Notes: generated from the letters alone by a model not told the origin. Positions 12,325-20,756 are shown, numbered from the stretch's first letter. The stretch is 22,856 nucleotides of DNA from an uncultured Treponema sp. (GCA_947167745.1 CAMVJE010000021.1:1-22856); one strand, 5' to 3'. A program made the numbers and translations.

Positions 12325-12887
12325 TTTTTTCCGTTTGCATTTGCAGGAATACATTTTACGCCTTCTAGCGCCTTTACTGCCGACTCTGCAAATCCGTGTC
12401 CCGGATCTTTTAAAACTTTTACCTTGCGGATGTTTCCATCTGAGTCAATAAAAAGCTCAAGGTAGACGACAGCCTCAATTCCCTGTTTGAGGGCCATAGG
12501 CGGATAAACGATTTTTGAAAGTACTTCTCGCCCCGGAATTACAGGCACCGAAGAAATTTTATGCTGGGGAAGATAAACAATCTCCTCCCTTTCCACGACA
12601 ACTTCTTCTTTTGTCTCAACGATTTTTTCAGAAGCGGCCGGCTGATTTGAGACCGTGACGACTTCTTTTTTTGCCACAGGCTCTGGCGGTGGAGGAAGGA
12701 CTTCCTGTATGTCAACAAGCTTAAAAACCTCGGCTTCCCTGAAATCCACACTTTCCACAGAATCAGTCTTTGCCGAAAAATTAAAGAAATAGATTATCAT
12801 CACATGAAGAAGCAGAACAAAGACAAAGAGAAAAGGTCTGATAAGTCCGGCATTCATCGAAATCCGTGCAAGCATCTTTTCGCTCAT
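12279..12887 (-). CDS. tonB: Energy-transducing protein TonB
   Basis: A 202-residue TonB. A membrane anchor lies at about residues 17-37 (LIRPFLFVFVLLLHVMIIYFF), then a periplasmic spacer with PPPPEP near 65 and many Val/Glu/Lys residues, then the C-terminal domain from about 120: IPGREVLSKIVYPPMALKQGIEA, LFIDSDGNIRKVKVLKDPG, FAESAVKALEGVKCIPA and VRYRYPVKFTL, the typical TonB fold. It carries energy from the ExbB/ExbD motor to an outer-membrane receptor, most likely the one encoded at 14455-16980. It is the last gene of an exbB-exbD-exbD-tonB operon; only 1 bp separates it from the preceding stop, with a GGAGAAGGA ribosome site. Confidence 0.88.
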   Translation of the reverse strand: MSEKMLARISMNAGLIRPFLFVFVLLLHVMIIYFFNFSAKTDSVESVDFREAEVFKLVDIQEVLPPPPEPVAKKEVVTVSNQPAASEKIVETKEEVVVEREEIVYLPQHKISSVPVIPGREVLSKIVYPPMALKQGIEAVVYLELFIDSDGNIRKVKVLKDPGHGFAESAVKALEGVKCIPANANGKNCPVRYRYPVKFTLS

Positions 12888-12888
12888 T

Positions 12889-13293
12889 TTAGTCCTTCTC
12901 CTTTACGACAAAACTGACGACTCTGTGCTGTAAGCTCTGCAATACAGATACAACTGAATTTACATATTTATAAGGTGTGTCCCTGTCAGCAATCAGGTGG
13001 ATTCTCACCCCGGGATTTTCCGCGATTGCCCCGACCACAGCCTTCTCAAGGCCAGTCATATCAAGGACATTTCCCTCTGCCGAAATCACGCCGTTCTTCT
13101 GAATCCAGATTTCAAAATTTGAATCGGCCTGGGTACGCTCAAGAAGGCTGCTTTCCGAATAATTAATTTTTTCTTCATAACGCTGATTCATAAGAGAAAT
13201 CAGCATGATAAAAATCAGGAGCAGAAAACCGATGTCCGACATTGAAGAAGTTGTAATCGACGGATTCCGTCTTTTCATCTTTAACTTGACCAT
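12889..13293 (-). CDS. exbD: ExbD/TolR-family biopolymer transport protein, second copy
   Basis: A 134-residue ExbD/TolR-type protein: short basic N-terminus, one membrane helix at about residues 19-38 preceded by SMSDIGFLLLIFIML (the conserved Asp expected in the proton path is in MSDIG), and a periplasmic domain with IWIQKNGVISAEG and VRIHLIADRDTPYKYVNSVVSVLQ, which matches the family. It works with ExbB and the other ExbD to energise TonB. An AGGA ribosome site precedes the first ATG. It follows the other exbD by 10 bp and is clearly different from it in sequence, so the pair may form a mixed complex. Confidence 0.85.
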   Translation of the reverse strand: MVKLKMKRRNPSITTSSMSDIGFLLLIFIMLISLMNQRYEEKINYSESSLLERTQADSNFEIWIQKNGVISAEGNVLDMTGLEKAVVGAIAENPGVRIHLIADRDTPYKYVNSVVSVLQSLQHRVVSFVVKEKD

Positions 13294-13303
13294 AAACTTT
13301 TTC

Positions 13304-13705
13304 CTATGAATCCATTCTGAATGAAAAATTCTCGACTTTCAGTTTCCTGATTTCCGAAATCACATTAACCACATCCTGATAAGAAGATTCCGGGCTTATC
13401 GTAAGAAGGAAAGTCATGTTCGGCCACTTCGCAAGTTTTTCGCTAACCTTTTCCTCTAAAACTTTCAGGGAAAGAGACTCGCCGTTCAAAAAAAGACTTC
13501 CATCCGCAGAGAGCGAACATTTTATTATGTCCTGATTATTCACCAGAATCGGCTTTTCTTTTGAAGGCAGGTTCAGCAAAAATCCCTTGTTCACATTGAA
13601 GCCTGCAATCACGATAAAGAAAATAATCAGCAGGAAGGAAAGGTCGTTGAGGGAGCCTGAACTTCCCGCGTCCTCCACATTATGCCGTACAAAGCGTTTT
13701 ATCAT
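13304..13705 (-). CDS. exbD: ExbD/TolR-family biopolymer transport protein, first copy
   Basis: A 133-residue ExbD/TolR protein with one membrane helix (LNDLSFLLIIFFIVIAGF, about residues 19-36, with the conserved Asp in LNDLSF), followed by the periplasmic domain (CSLSADGSLFLNGESL, WPNMTFLLTISPESSYQDVVNVISEI). I chose the ATG at 13705, which has a GGAG ribosome site 9 nt upstream; a longer frame opens at a TTG at 13747 but would add an unlikely tail deep in exbB. The gene overlaps the 3' end of exbB by 26 bp, so translation is probably coupled. Confidence 0.83.
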   Translation of the reverse strand: MIKRFVRHNVEDAGSSGSLNDLSFLLIIFFIVIAGFNVNKGFLLNLPSKEKPILVNNQDIIKCSLSADGSLFLNGESLSLKVLEEKVSEKLAKWPNMTFLLTISPESSYQDVVNVISEIRKLKVENFSFRMDS

Positions 13706-14363
13706 TCTGCTTTTCTCCGTCACTGTTCCCCGCTTTTTCCGAATCAATCAGCAAAGGAAGCAGATCATTGATTGCCTTTGCTGTTTCTGCGGCAAAACGA
13801 TCTATTTTCTGAATCAGAAGGTTGTATGCAATGAGGGCAATAATTGCGATAATCAAACCGAAAACTGTCGTAATCAAAGCCTCGTAAATGCCTCCTGCAA
13901 CAAGCTGGGCGTTTACATCCGTCGCTTGGGCAATAGACTGGAAGGCACCAATCATGCCGGAAACAGTTCCCAAAAATCCTGTGAGGGGTGCCAGAGAAGA
14001 AAGGGCTGTAAGATAATTGAAACCATTCTCCATTCTTCTGAGACGCTCCTGTGCTTCACTTTCAGCGGCGCGTTCCATTCTGTTCTCTCCGTATTTTGCA
14101 TTCTCAAGGAGGGCCAGCAAAATTGAAGCTGCAGTCTGCTTGTGTGTGCATGAAGCAAGGTACTCCTCAGCCTCGGCTTTTTTACCCTGCCGCAAATATG
14201 ACGCGATTTTATCCCTGATGGGAGCAACCCGGCAATTGTGCCATGACAGATAAACACAGCGCTCAATTACTATTGCAATTGTCGCCACTGAAAAGGTGAG
14301 CAGAACCCACATGAAAGGACCGCCCAGCTTGAACAATTCAATTAAACTAAAACCTTTTTCCAT
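13680..14363 (-). CDS. exbB: ExbB/TolQ-family proton channel protein
   Basis: A 227-residue MotA/TolQ/ExbB-family protein. Three membrane segments are visible: about residues 13-34 (GPFMWVLLTFSVATIAIVIE), about 118-140 (NYLTALSSLAPLTGFLGTVSGMIGAF, the family signature with Pro and Gly residues) and about 162-185 (ALITTVFGLIIAIIALIAYN). The long cytoplasmic loop lies between the first two. It forms the proton channel with the ExbD proteins. I chose ATG 14363 because a GAGGAG ribosome site lies just before it; the ATG at 14384 has none. It is the first gene of the operon and follows element A of the putative ECF-sigma promoter by 48 bp. Confidence 0.87.
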   Translation of the reverse strand: MEKGFSLIELFKLGGPFMWVLLTFSVATIAIVIERCVYLSWHNCRVAPIRDKIASYLRQGKKAEAEEYLASCTHKQTAASILLALLENAKYGENRMERAAESEAQERLRRMENGFNYLTALSSLAPLTGFLGTVSGMIGAFQSIAQATDVNAQLVAGGIYEALITTVFGLIIAIIALIAYNLLIQKIDRFAAETAKAINDLLPLLIDSEKAGNSDGEKQNDKTLCTA

Positions 14364-14410
14364 TTTTTCTCCTCGGGAACGCATCTAACATTCTTTTCGT
14401 TCCGCTATAA

Positions 14411-14441
14411 ATAAGACACTCCGGCAAGCTTGAAGTGTCAC
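14411..14441 (-). promoter_or_regulatory. Putative ECF-sigma promoter A, before exbB
   Basis: On the minus strand GTGACA (14441-14436), 16 bp, GTGTCTTAT (14419-14411). The same two boxes with the same 16-bp spacing precede the receptor and the sigma operon. A run of A precedes GTGACA. Confidence 0.7.
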
Positions 14442-14454
14442 TTTTTTTGTTTTT

Positions 14455-16980
14455 TTAGAATTTGACTTTAAGGCCAAGTGAAGGAACTGGCATACCGATT
14501 CCAAAATCAGCAGTCTCCTTAACATCACTCATTTTTCCCGTGTAACGATTGAAAGACTGTTCCTTGTTTCTGCCTCCAAGATTTATGTCCTGAACAGCAA
14601 AGTAAAATTCCCAGCTTGTTTTTTCATTATTGGTTTTCCACTGATAAGCAAGTCGAATATCGATAGGGAATGAAATGCAGGTTCTCAAGGTATCGCTGTA
14701 TACATAACTTCTTGAATAACGCTGAATTATAGTTCCATCTTCCATTTTTGAAGCGTAGCAGCTTACATCACTTTCCTCGCTTTTTGGCACACCCGTTGCC
14801 AGGGTTCCCTTGAGGGTAAAAGTCCATTCTTTACCGAAATGCCAGTTTGATACAAGGTTCAATGTATGGAAACGATGATAAGAAGGATAATACCACTCGT
14901 CCAGGGGAGAACCATACATGGCTTGAGCATATTCATCAGCCTTAATATTTGCCGGATTCTTCATTTTCGCCCAGATGAACGAATATGAAAGGTAGCCGTC
15001 CCAGCGTTTTCCGACCTTGCGCTCAATCATGGATTCAATTCCAAAGACTTTGCCCTTTCCGTTTGAGTCAGACCGAAGGGACACATTCTGATAGTTGCTG
15101 GATGCATCAAGAACTTCGTAAGTATAAATTCTTGAAAGGTAATGCTTGTAGTAAGTTTCAAGTTTTAACTTCCAGCCTCCTGCCAGCTGAGCATCTGCCC
15201 CAAGAACGGCCATAAGTGCCCTGTTAGCATGCAGATCGAAATCTTTCAGTCCCATGTTTTTTGAAAAAAGCATTGCTTCCCTTGGGAGCGAGACAAAAAG
15301 ACCTGCACCAGTCGTAATGGAAATTTTTTCAAATTCCCCAACATCCCGCCACGGTGTAAGTGTAATTGAAAAACGCGGACAGATATCAGGAATTATATTC
15401 AGTCTGTAATCCTGAGAATTATTCCACAATGTTATGAATTCTCCGCGAAATCCGACTTCAGACTGAATTAAATCATTTTCATTGCCCCAGTTCCAGGTAA
15501 CGAAGACCGCATTATCAAGAATGCAGTTTCCTTTGTTTTCGCTCAAAAAATTTACATTCTTGAAGAGGCGACTTCCTCCCACTTCAATATCAGTCCAGCC
15601 GTTTGATTTTTCAGTCGTTTCTGCAGTCGAAAATGTTTCCTCAAAACCAGTGCAGATGTGTTGTCTTTCTGAAATTTCAATTTCGCTTTCGAAACGCCCG
15701 GAAAGAAGATGGTTTTTTATTTTCTCAACATTTTCAGATTGAAGATTGTTCAGGCTGTATGACGCTCCTTTGGTAACTCCCGGATAAATAGAGCCGTATT
15801 TTGAAACAAATTCATCAGTGTAGCCAATTTTTCCACTTTCACTCATTTTAAGGAGCATATCCTCATACATGACATTGTAAGAAAGAAGTCCGTGAAGAAG
15901 GACTGAATCAGATGTAAGATATTTTACATTGAGACCAGCCAGCCCCTGATAGATGTCATAGTTCATGATAGACCTGGTCTTTAATCCGTCTTCACTTTCG
16001 GTCTGGTCAATTTCAAGTCCATCACTTCCGAAGAAAGCCACAAAGGAAACATCAAATTCAGGGCTTGGTGTAAAATTCGTCTTCATAAATAAATCACGGA
16101 TATAAGGAGCGCGTTCAATCATATCAAGGGAACTTACTCCAGCTTTTTTGGCCGCCCATACAAAAGGCTCAAGGTATGAGAGATGACTTCCCAATATCAT
16201 TCCACCCACATCTTTTCCAAAAGGAAGCTGGAGAAAAGCGTCCGCACATGTTGTCGAAAGGTTAAAATTTACATGGACATGCTCAAAATCAGGCTTTAAT
16301 GTTGTTACTTCAAGAAGTCCTGAAGAAGCCCGACCGTATTTTGCAGAAAATATTCCGTTTGAAAGCTTTATTGAGTCAACGAAGGAAGGGTTAAAAATCG
16401 AAACACCGCCACCCCAATGCCATGGATAAATGGTGTACATTCCATCGAGGAGGCAGGCCATTTCCCGAGGTTCGCCGCCACGAACAGAAGGCTCGGTACC
16501 CCAGGCTCCACTGAACGACACTCCAGGCAAAGTCCGGACGGAAGCCATACAATCTTCAACAAGACCGATATTTGCTGTCGTATGCATTTCTTCTTTTGTA
16601 ATTACTGTAGAGACTCCGGTTTTTTCTTCAGTTTTCTCAGGCGAAAAGCGGCGAACGACAAGTTCTTCGCCTTCTACAATTTCAGCAAGACTCATACTGA
16701 TAACAAGATTTTCGCTTTCCGAAGAAAATGTTACGAGTTCATCCTTGTAACCTGGATAAGTTACATGCAAAGTTCCAGAAGAAATTGAATCCGGCAGGGA
16801 AATAATGGCTTTTCCTTCTTCATCAGTAAAGGCCGGTTCCCCTTCTTTAGTGCCGGAAAAAGATATTTTTGCTCCCTCCAGGGCAAAATTAAGATCCCGG
16901 TCGATTACTGATATTTTCAACTCAGCAGCGAAAAGAAGCGATGTTGAAAACAGTAAGAATAATGTGACAATTTTTTTCAT
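14455..16980 (-). CDS. TonB-dependent outer-membrane receptor
   Basis: An 841-residue TonB-dependent receptor. Signal peptide at residues 1-18 (MKKIVTLFLLFSTSLLFA). A carboxypeptidase-regulatory-like beta domain follows (about 20-95; AKISFSGTKEGEPAFTDEEG), then the plug at about 105-240, with the typical RTLPGVSFSGAWGTEPSVRGG segment, LLDGMYTIYPWHWGG and NGIFSAKYGRASSGLLEV. The rest is the 22-strand-type barrel, rich in aromatic and alternating residues, ending in Phe. It imports an unknown ligand across the outer membrane using the ExbBD-TonB set encoded next. It has its own promoter element B (18 bp before the ATG) and a CGAGG ribosome site. The ligand cannot be predicted. Confidence 0.9.
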   Translation of the reverse strand: MKKIVTLFLLFSTSLLFAAELKISVIDRDLNFALEGAKISFSGTKEGEPAFTDEEGKAIISLPDSISSGTLHVTYPGYKDELVTFSSESENLVISMSLAEIVEGEELVVRRFSPEKTEEKTGVSTVITKEEMHTTANIGLVEDCMASVRTLPGVSFSGAWGTEPSVRGGEPREMACLLDGMYTIYPWHWGGGVSIFNPSFVDSIKLSNGIFSAKYGRASSGLLEVTTLKPDFEHVHVNFNLSTTCADAFLQLPFGKDVGGMILGSHLSYLEPFVWAAKKAGVSSLDMIERAPYIRDLFMKTNFTPSPEFDVSFVAFFGSDGLEIDQTESEDGLKTRSIMNYDIYQGLAGLNVKYLTSDSVLLHGLLSYNVMYEDMLLKMSESGKIGYTDEFVSKYGSIYPGVTKGASYSLNNLQSENVEKIKNHLLSGRFESEIEISERQHICTGFEETFSTAETTEKSNGWTDIEVGGSRLFKNVNFLSENKGNCILDNAVFVTWNWGNENDLIQSEVGFRGEFITLWNNSQDYRLNIIPDICPRFSITLTPWRDVGEFEKISITTGAGLFVSLPREAMLFSKNMGLKDFDLHANRALMAVLGADAQLAGGWKLKLETYYKHYLSRIYTYEVLDASSNYQNVSLRSDSNGKGKVFGIESMIERKVGKRWDGYLSYSFIWAKMKNPANIKADEYAQAMYGSPLDEWYYPSYHRFHTLNLVSNWHFGKEWTFTLKGTLATGVPKSEESDVSCYASKMEDGTIIQRYSRSYVYSDTLRTCISFPIDIRLAYQWKTNNEKTSWEFYFAVQDINLGGRNKEQSFNRYTGKMSDVKETADFGIGMPVPSLGLKVKF

Positions 16981-16998
16981 TTACTAACCTCGTTATCT

Positions 16999-17029
16999 AT
17001 AAGACACCCGAGGAAAGCAAATCTGTCAC
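16999..17029 (-). promoter_or_regulatory. Putative ECF-sigma promoter B, before the TonB-dependent receptor
   Basis: On the minus strand GTGACA (17029-17024), 16 bp, GTGTCTTAT (17007-16999), identical in both boxes and spacing to elements A and C. It lies between the caspase-like gene and the receptor gene. Confidence 0.72.
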
Positions 17030-17035
17030 TTTTTA

Positions 17036-19387
17036 TTAATTTAATGAAAACTTTACACCAACTTCAAATTCAGAATGGATTTTCTTATCTCCCGCTTTTA
17101 AAGAAAGATTTGTATCAAGTTTTTCAAATAACTTTTCGTTGGCAGAGTATTCAAGATAGAAAATGGCACCAGCAAAAATTCTCAGGTGTTTCACAGGGGA
17201 ACATCCCGCAGAAAAACGAACTGAAGGGAAGAAATAAACATCATATTCCTGCACATTTTCTGCATTTTTTGCCCGGGCTTTTTCTTCGGCAATCTGTGCC
17301 TCGTTCTTTTTAATGCCTGCAAGATTTGCACACCCCTCGAAATCAAAGTTGAACATTCCGAATGTCAGCCTTGTTCCTAGTCCGAAAAATGTTAAACCAC
17401 TTACTTCATTATTTTCATTTAGCGTGAAAAAATCTTTTGTTTTTCCGCTTGCTCCAAGAACCGTATAAAGCCATTTATTTCCTGAATTCAAAGAAAGGCG
17501 CATATTAGCATTTGAAGTGAATGATGTTCCGAATTCAAAAATACCGTTTTTAGAAAAATTCAAGAGACCAAGCTGAATACCATCTGCTTCTCTAGCGATA
17601 TTTATCAGGCCGATCTGAAGTCCATAGGGGGAAAGCCGATCTGCATAATTAACTATGCCGGCAAGCTGTAAACCTGTAAATTCTTTAGCGGCATTTACAA
17701 TTCCAGCTGTCTGAAAACCTTTCGTATTGTCAGCCCTGTTTAAAATTCCTGCTATCTGAAAGCCTGTAAAATCGCGGGATGAGTTTATAATACCGGAAGC
17801 CTGAAATCCCTTGACATCATAGGCTTTGTTGAAAATACCTGAAGCTTGGATTCCTTCTATGCCATGAGCCGTGTTAAAAATGCCTGAAGCTTGAAGTCCC
17901 TTTATATTGTGAGCCAAATTATAAATTCCAGCTGTCTGAACTCCCCTTACCCCCTGAGATATGTTAAAAATACCTGAAGCTTGAACGCCATGTAAATCTT
18001 TCGTCCTGTTAAAAATATTTGCCGCTTGGACTCCACGGACAAAATCCGCCTCATTTATCCCAATTGCAAGCATGATACCGTCGGTTTTATAAACTTTTGA
18101 GCGAATGAGACCAATAGAAAATGAAGTGCAGACTCTTTTGTTAAAATGTCTTGAAATCTCGTTGTTAACAAGAGAAAATTCCACAGGAATATAAATATCA
18201 TCCTCAGATAAATGCTGAATCGCTCCGAAAGGCAAACTATCTTCTTCTGTCTTCTCTGCCTCATCCCTCTCGTCTTCGACATCATCCTGAGATTCACCTC
18301 GTAGCCGTGTTGGAGAAGAAGCCAGGGGAGAAAGGGAATTTTCCGAAAGTTCATAAACTTTTCCAGAATTCAGGGAAAAGGATCCCTGCTTTGTCACATT
18401 TTCTTCGATAAGAGTCGCCGAATAAATTCCCCTTTCCAGAGCCAGAAAAACAGGCTTTGACTCTGTTTTGTTAATTTCAGAAATAAGCTTTCCGTTTTTA
18501 TCCCGAAGAATAATACGGCCAGTTAAGTCAGAAGAAAGAAGCACAATACTGTCAGAATTTGAAATATCTGAAAGGACAAGGTCCCCTGAGCCAACAAGGG
18601 TAATGTTGTAGTTCGGATGCTGAGGTCCAGCCTGAGTATTTTCAGTTTTTGCAAGAGTCTCGCTGAAGGCATAAGAATAAAGCTCGTTCAAAGTAACTTT
18701 TTTGTCACCTGAACTGTCAGCAGCCCCCCGAAGCCCGGTAATCATAGCGTTTGTAAAAAAAGAAGATCCGATTTCATCAGATTCCTGGGAAGACTCCTGT
18801 GAAGAACTTGAAGAAAGATAGGCATGACCTTTTACAACTGATGAATCATCAATAAGAAAGGGCTTTTTCTTCTGTCCTCCCTTTGTCCGTATAAAATTTC
18901 CAGAAAAACAAGAATCAAGAATTACTACATGAATGTCGCTTGGAACGGCAGAAACTGCACTTTTTAGGGAAGAATAATCGTAATTTGATTTTCCAAGGAG
19001 CAGGGATTTTTCGTCAGAGTGTCCCGAATAGTAGAAAAGGAATTCTGACCGCTTAGTATTTCCCTTATTATGACGGATTTTTTCAGAAATCGTCTGCATA
19101 GCTTCATCAAGATCATCTTTTGCGGGATCAAGGAGGAGAATCGCATTTGAAGAAGGAATTCCTCCGATTTCAGACATTGTTTTTTGAAATGCGATTGCAT
19201 CAGCTCCTGCATACAAAAGCCGCTGATTGTTTTTTCCGCCATTGTTTGAACCTACAAAAACAGCATAGCGCTCGACACCGCCACCTTCCGCATTTAGATT
19301 CTGCGAAAAAGACGGAAAAAACACATTGGCAGCAATTGCAGTTAGAATCAATAATTTCTTTAAGGAAAAGCACATTCTATCATTCAT
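17036..19387 (-). CDS. Secreted caspase-like protein fused to 15-residue surface repeats
   Basis: A 783-residue exported protein. N-terminal signal peptide at about 1-29. A caspase-family (C14) domain at about 38-270, with catalytic His123 in FYYSGHSD and Cys160 in VVILDSCFSGN, plus FFTNAMITGLRGAADSSGD typical of bacterial caspase homologues. A beta-rich segment (about 275-345) and an acidic linker (365-385) follow. Residues about 452-611 are eleven tandem repeats of 15 residues with the pattern G-hydrophobic-Q-x-x-G-I-x-N (for example GLQASGIFNTAHGIE), resembling the Leptospira LA_2272-type surface repeats and probably a beta-solenoid. The last 170 residues look beta-rich and end FSLN, perhaps an outer-membrane domain. 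It is the third gene of the sigma operon; a GGAGAG ribosome site precedes it. Its proteolytic target is unknown. Confidence 0.85.
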   Translation of the reverse strand: MNDRMCFSLKKLLILTAIAANVFFPSFSQNLNAEGGGVERYAVFVGSNNGGKNNQRLLYAGADAIAFQKTMSEIGGIPSSNAILLLDPAKDDLDEAMQTISEKIRHNKGNTKRSEFLFYYSGHSDEKSLLLGKSNYDYSSLKSAVSAVPSDIHVVILDSCFSGNFIRTKGGQKKKPFLIDDSSVVKGHAYLSSSSSQESSQESDEIGSSFFTNAMITGLRGAADSSGDKKVTLNELYSYAFSETLAKTENTQAGPQHPNYNITLVGSGDLVLSDISNSDSIVLLSSDLTGRIILRDKNGKLISEINKTESKPVFLALERGIYSATLIEENVTKQGSFSLNSGKVYELSENSLSPLASSPTRLRGESQDDVEDERDEAEKTEEDSLPFGAIQHLSEDDIYIPVEFSLVNNEISRHFNKRVCTSFSIGLIRSKVYKTDGIMLAIGINEADFVRGVQAANIFNRTKDLHGVQASGIFNISQGVRGVQTAGIYNLAHNIKGLQASGIFNTAHGIEGIQASGIFNKAYDVKGFQASGIINSSRDFTGFQIAGILNRADNTKGFQTAGIVNAAKEFTGLQLAGIVNYADRLSPYGLQIGLINIAREADGIQLGLLNFSKNGIFEFGTSFTSNANMRLSLNSGNKWLYTVLGASGKTKDFFTLNENNEVSGLTFFGLGTRLTFGMFNFDFEGCANLAGIKKNEAQIAEEKARAKNAENVQEYDVYFFPSVRFSAGCSPVKHLRIFAGAIFYLEYSANEKLFEKLDTNLSLKAGDKKIHSEFEVGVKFSLN
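17560..18035 (-). repeat. Eleven 45-bp coding repeats in the caspase-like gene
   Basis: Units of 45 bp encode the 15-residue solenoid repeats. The GIFN/GIIN/GIVN segment recurs at every unit on the protein level, while the DNA has diverged, especially at third bases, so the array is old rather than freshly expanded. The last two units are irregular. Confidence 0.8.
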
Positions 19388-19407
19388 TTTAATTCTCTCC
19401 GTCTAAA

Positions 19408-20163
19408 TTACTTTTTTTTCAGTACGAATATTGATCCGTCGCACCCCTCAGGAAGATAAGAGCCTTTCTTCAGGAATTTTATACTGTACGAAGTTTTTTC
19501 AATATTCTCAATAGAGTTCAGGTCAAAAGGATTTTTTGAAGCCACAAAAATAAAACATTCATAGTCCGGGGCATCATCAAGGGCATAGGAAAAGGAAAGG
19601 GGCACTTCCTCGCCTGTTTTCTGGAGTTTTTCTGATTCCCAGGAATTTTCAGGGAAGTGTCGGGTGAGATTTCCCTTTCCGTCAACGCTGAAAATCAGTC
19701 CGTAATTGTAGCTGCCAGGAGTATATGTAATCTGTATCAAATCATTTTCATCTGCACTTTCACCGTTTTTCAAAAGAATTGCCTCTCCCTCTTCCTGCCT
19801 GTAAAGGTGAATTTGATGATGGGCGTTTCCCTTGACGCGGACAGCCGGAGAATTTCCGTCAGAAAGAAAATTCCGAACTAAAAAGGGGCTTACAAAGACC
19901 AGCAGAAGGGCCGCCACGGCAGGGAATTTCCAGACAAACCGCTCATTTTTTCTCCTTTCTTTTGCAGAATTTTTATGGAAGATTGCTTTTTCCATGACTT
20001 CTTCCTGCATTTTTTCCGCAGGATAAGCCGAAAGAATCTCTTCGTTTGATTTTTTCATATCGTTAAGAGCTGCCTGCAATTCTTCCTTTCCATATTTTTC
20101 GTAATAATCTTTTTCATTTTTCTCTCCAAGAAGAATTTCTTCTAATAAAAGCTGTGGAATCAT
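19408..20163 (-). CDS. Membrane-anchored putative anti-sigma factor
   Basis: A 251-residue protein with a cytoplasmic N-terminal part of about 77 residues, rich in Glu and Lys (EEILLGEKNEKDYYEKYGKE), one membrane helix at about 78-99 (FPAVAALLLVFVSPFLVRNF), and an external C-terminal domain of about 150 residues. The latter reads like the DUF4384-type or ActD-type domains seen in other anti-sigma proteins: ILLKNGESADENDLIQITY, YNYGLIFSVDGKGNLTRHFPEN, then LSFSYALDDAPDYECFIFVASKNPF. It starts 2 bp after the sigma-factor gene, the normal position for an anti-sigma factor. I infer that it holds the sigma factor at the membrane; no zinc-binding anti-sigma motif is visible. Confidence 0.6.
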   Translation of the reverse strand: MIPQLLLEEILLGEKNEKDYYEKYGKEELQAALNDMKKSNEEILSAYPAEKMQEEVMEKAIFHKNSAKERRKNERFVWKFPAVAALLLVFVSPFLVRNFLSDGNSPAVRVKGNAHHQIHLYRQEEGEAILLKNGESADENDLIQITYTPGSYNYGLIFSVDGKGNLTRHFPENSWESEKLQKTGEEVPLSFSYALDDAPDYECFIFVASKNPFDLNSIENIEKTSYSIKFLKKGSYLPEGCDGSIFVLKKK

Positions 20164-20165
20164 AT

Positions 20166-20663
20166 TTACCCCCTGTTCAAAAACTTAATGGAATATTTCT
20201 TTAGTTCAGCGATTCTTTTCCGCACCCCGGAAAGTGACATCCCCACTTCTTCTGCGGTTTCTTCAAGCGTCAGGCAATCGACAAAATGAAGGGTCGCAAT
20301 CAGGGCGTCCTTTTTGTCACGGCCGGCGAAAATATTCTCAAGAATCATGCCCGCCTCGATTTTGTTCCGGTCGGCTTCCGAAAAATCATCGGCGATAGTT
20401 TCGGCGAAAGTATCAAAGTCTTCTCCCCGCCTGAGCCTGTCGGAACGAATCTTATTCAGGCAGATTCTTGTTGCCGTAACATAAAAAAGACTGGCGCAGG
20501 CATCCTTGATTTTCGTCTTACTTTCAATGATGCGAAGAAAAACATCCTGCATGGCATCCAAAGCTTTTTCCTCGTCTTTAAGGATTGCCCGGCATCTCCT
20601 TAAAACCATGGGAGCAAACTTCTGGTATAGCTCTGCAAAATCACGGTTTGTCAAAGTTTTCAT
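20166..20663 (-). CDS. ECF-type RNA polymerase sigma factor
   Basis: A 165-residue sigma-70-family factor with only regions 2 and 4, the ECF layout. Region 2 at about 8-75: FAELYQKFAPMVLRRCRAIL, DEEKALDAMQDVFLRIIE, SLFYVTATRICLNKIRSDR. Region 4 at about 105-160: ENIFAGRDKKDALIATLHFVD, LTLEETAEEVGMSLSGVRKRIAELKKY, a helix-turn-helix. Region 3 is absent. It is the first gene of an operon with the putative anti-sigma factor and the caspase-like protein. Element C, 25 bp upstream, matches elements A and B before the receptor and the exb-tonB operon, so the factor probably transcribes its own gene and all the rest of the system. Confidence 0.88.
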   Translation of the reverse strand: MKTLTNRDFAELYQKFAPMVLRRCRAILKDEEKALDAMQDVFLRIIESKTKIKDACASLFYVTATRICLNKIRSDRLRRGEDFDTFAETIADDFSEADRNKIEAGMILENIFAGRDKKDALIATLHFVDCLTLEETAEEVGMSLSGVRKRIAELKKYSIKFLNRG

Positions 20664-20688
20664 TTCAGCTAAATAACTCCGTCTTTTT

Positions 20689-20719
20689 ATAAGACACCTA
20701 TGACTTTAATAAGTGTCAC
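20689..20719 (-). promoter_or_regulatory. Putative ECF-sigma promoter C, before the sigma-factor gene
   Basis: On the minus strand GTGACA (20719-20714), 16 bp, GTGTCTTAT (20697-20689), preceded by a run of A. It is the autoregulatory copy of the element found at 14411-14441 and 16999-17029. Confidence 0.72.
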
Positions 20720-20756
20720 TTTTTTTTATCCTCACTAGTTTATCGGAGATTTTTTG

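Noticed and set aside
13587..14126. A 179-codon plus-strand frame opposite exbD and exbB
   Set aside because: It is antisense to two family-matched genes and has no protein character (Cys- and Asn-rich mixture, no ribosome site).
17560..18035. Regular 45-bp repeats resembling a CRISPR array
   Set aside because: The repeats are in frame inside the caspase-like gene, have no unrelated spacers, and encode a 15-residue protein repeat.
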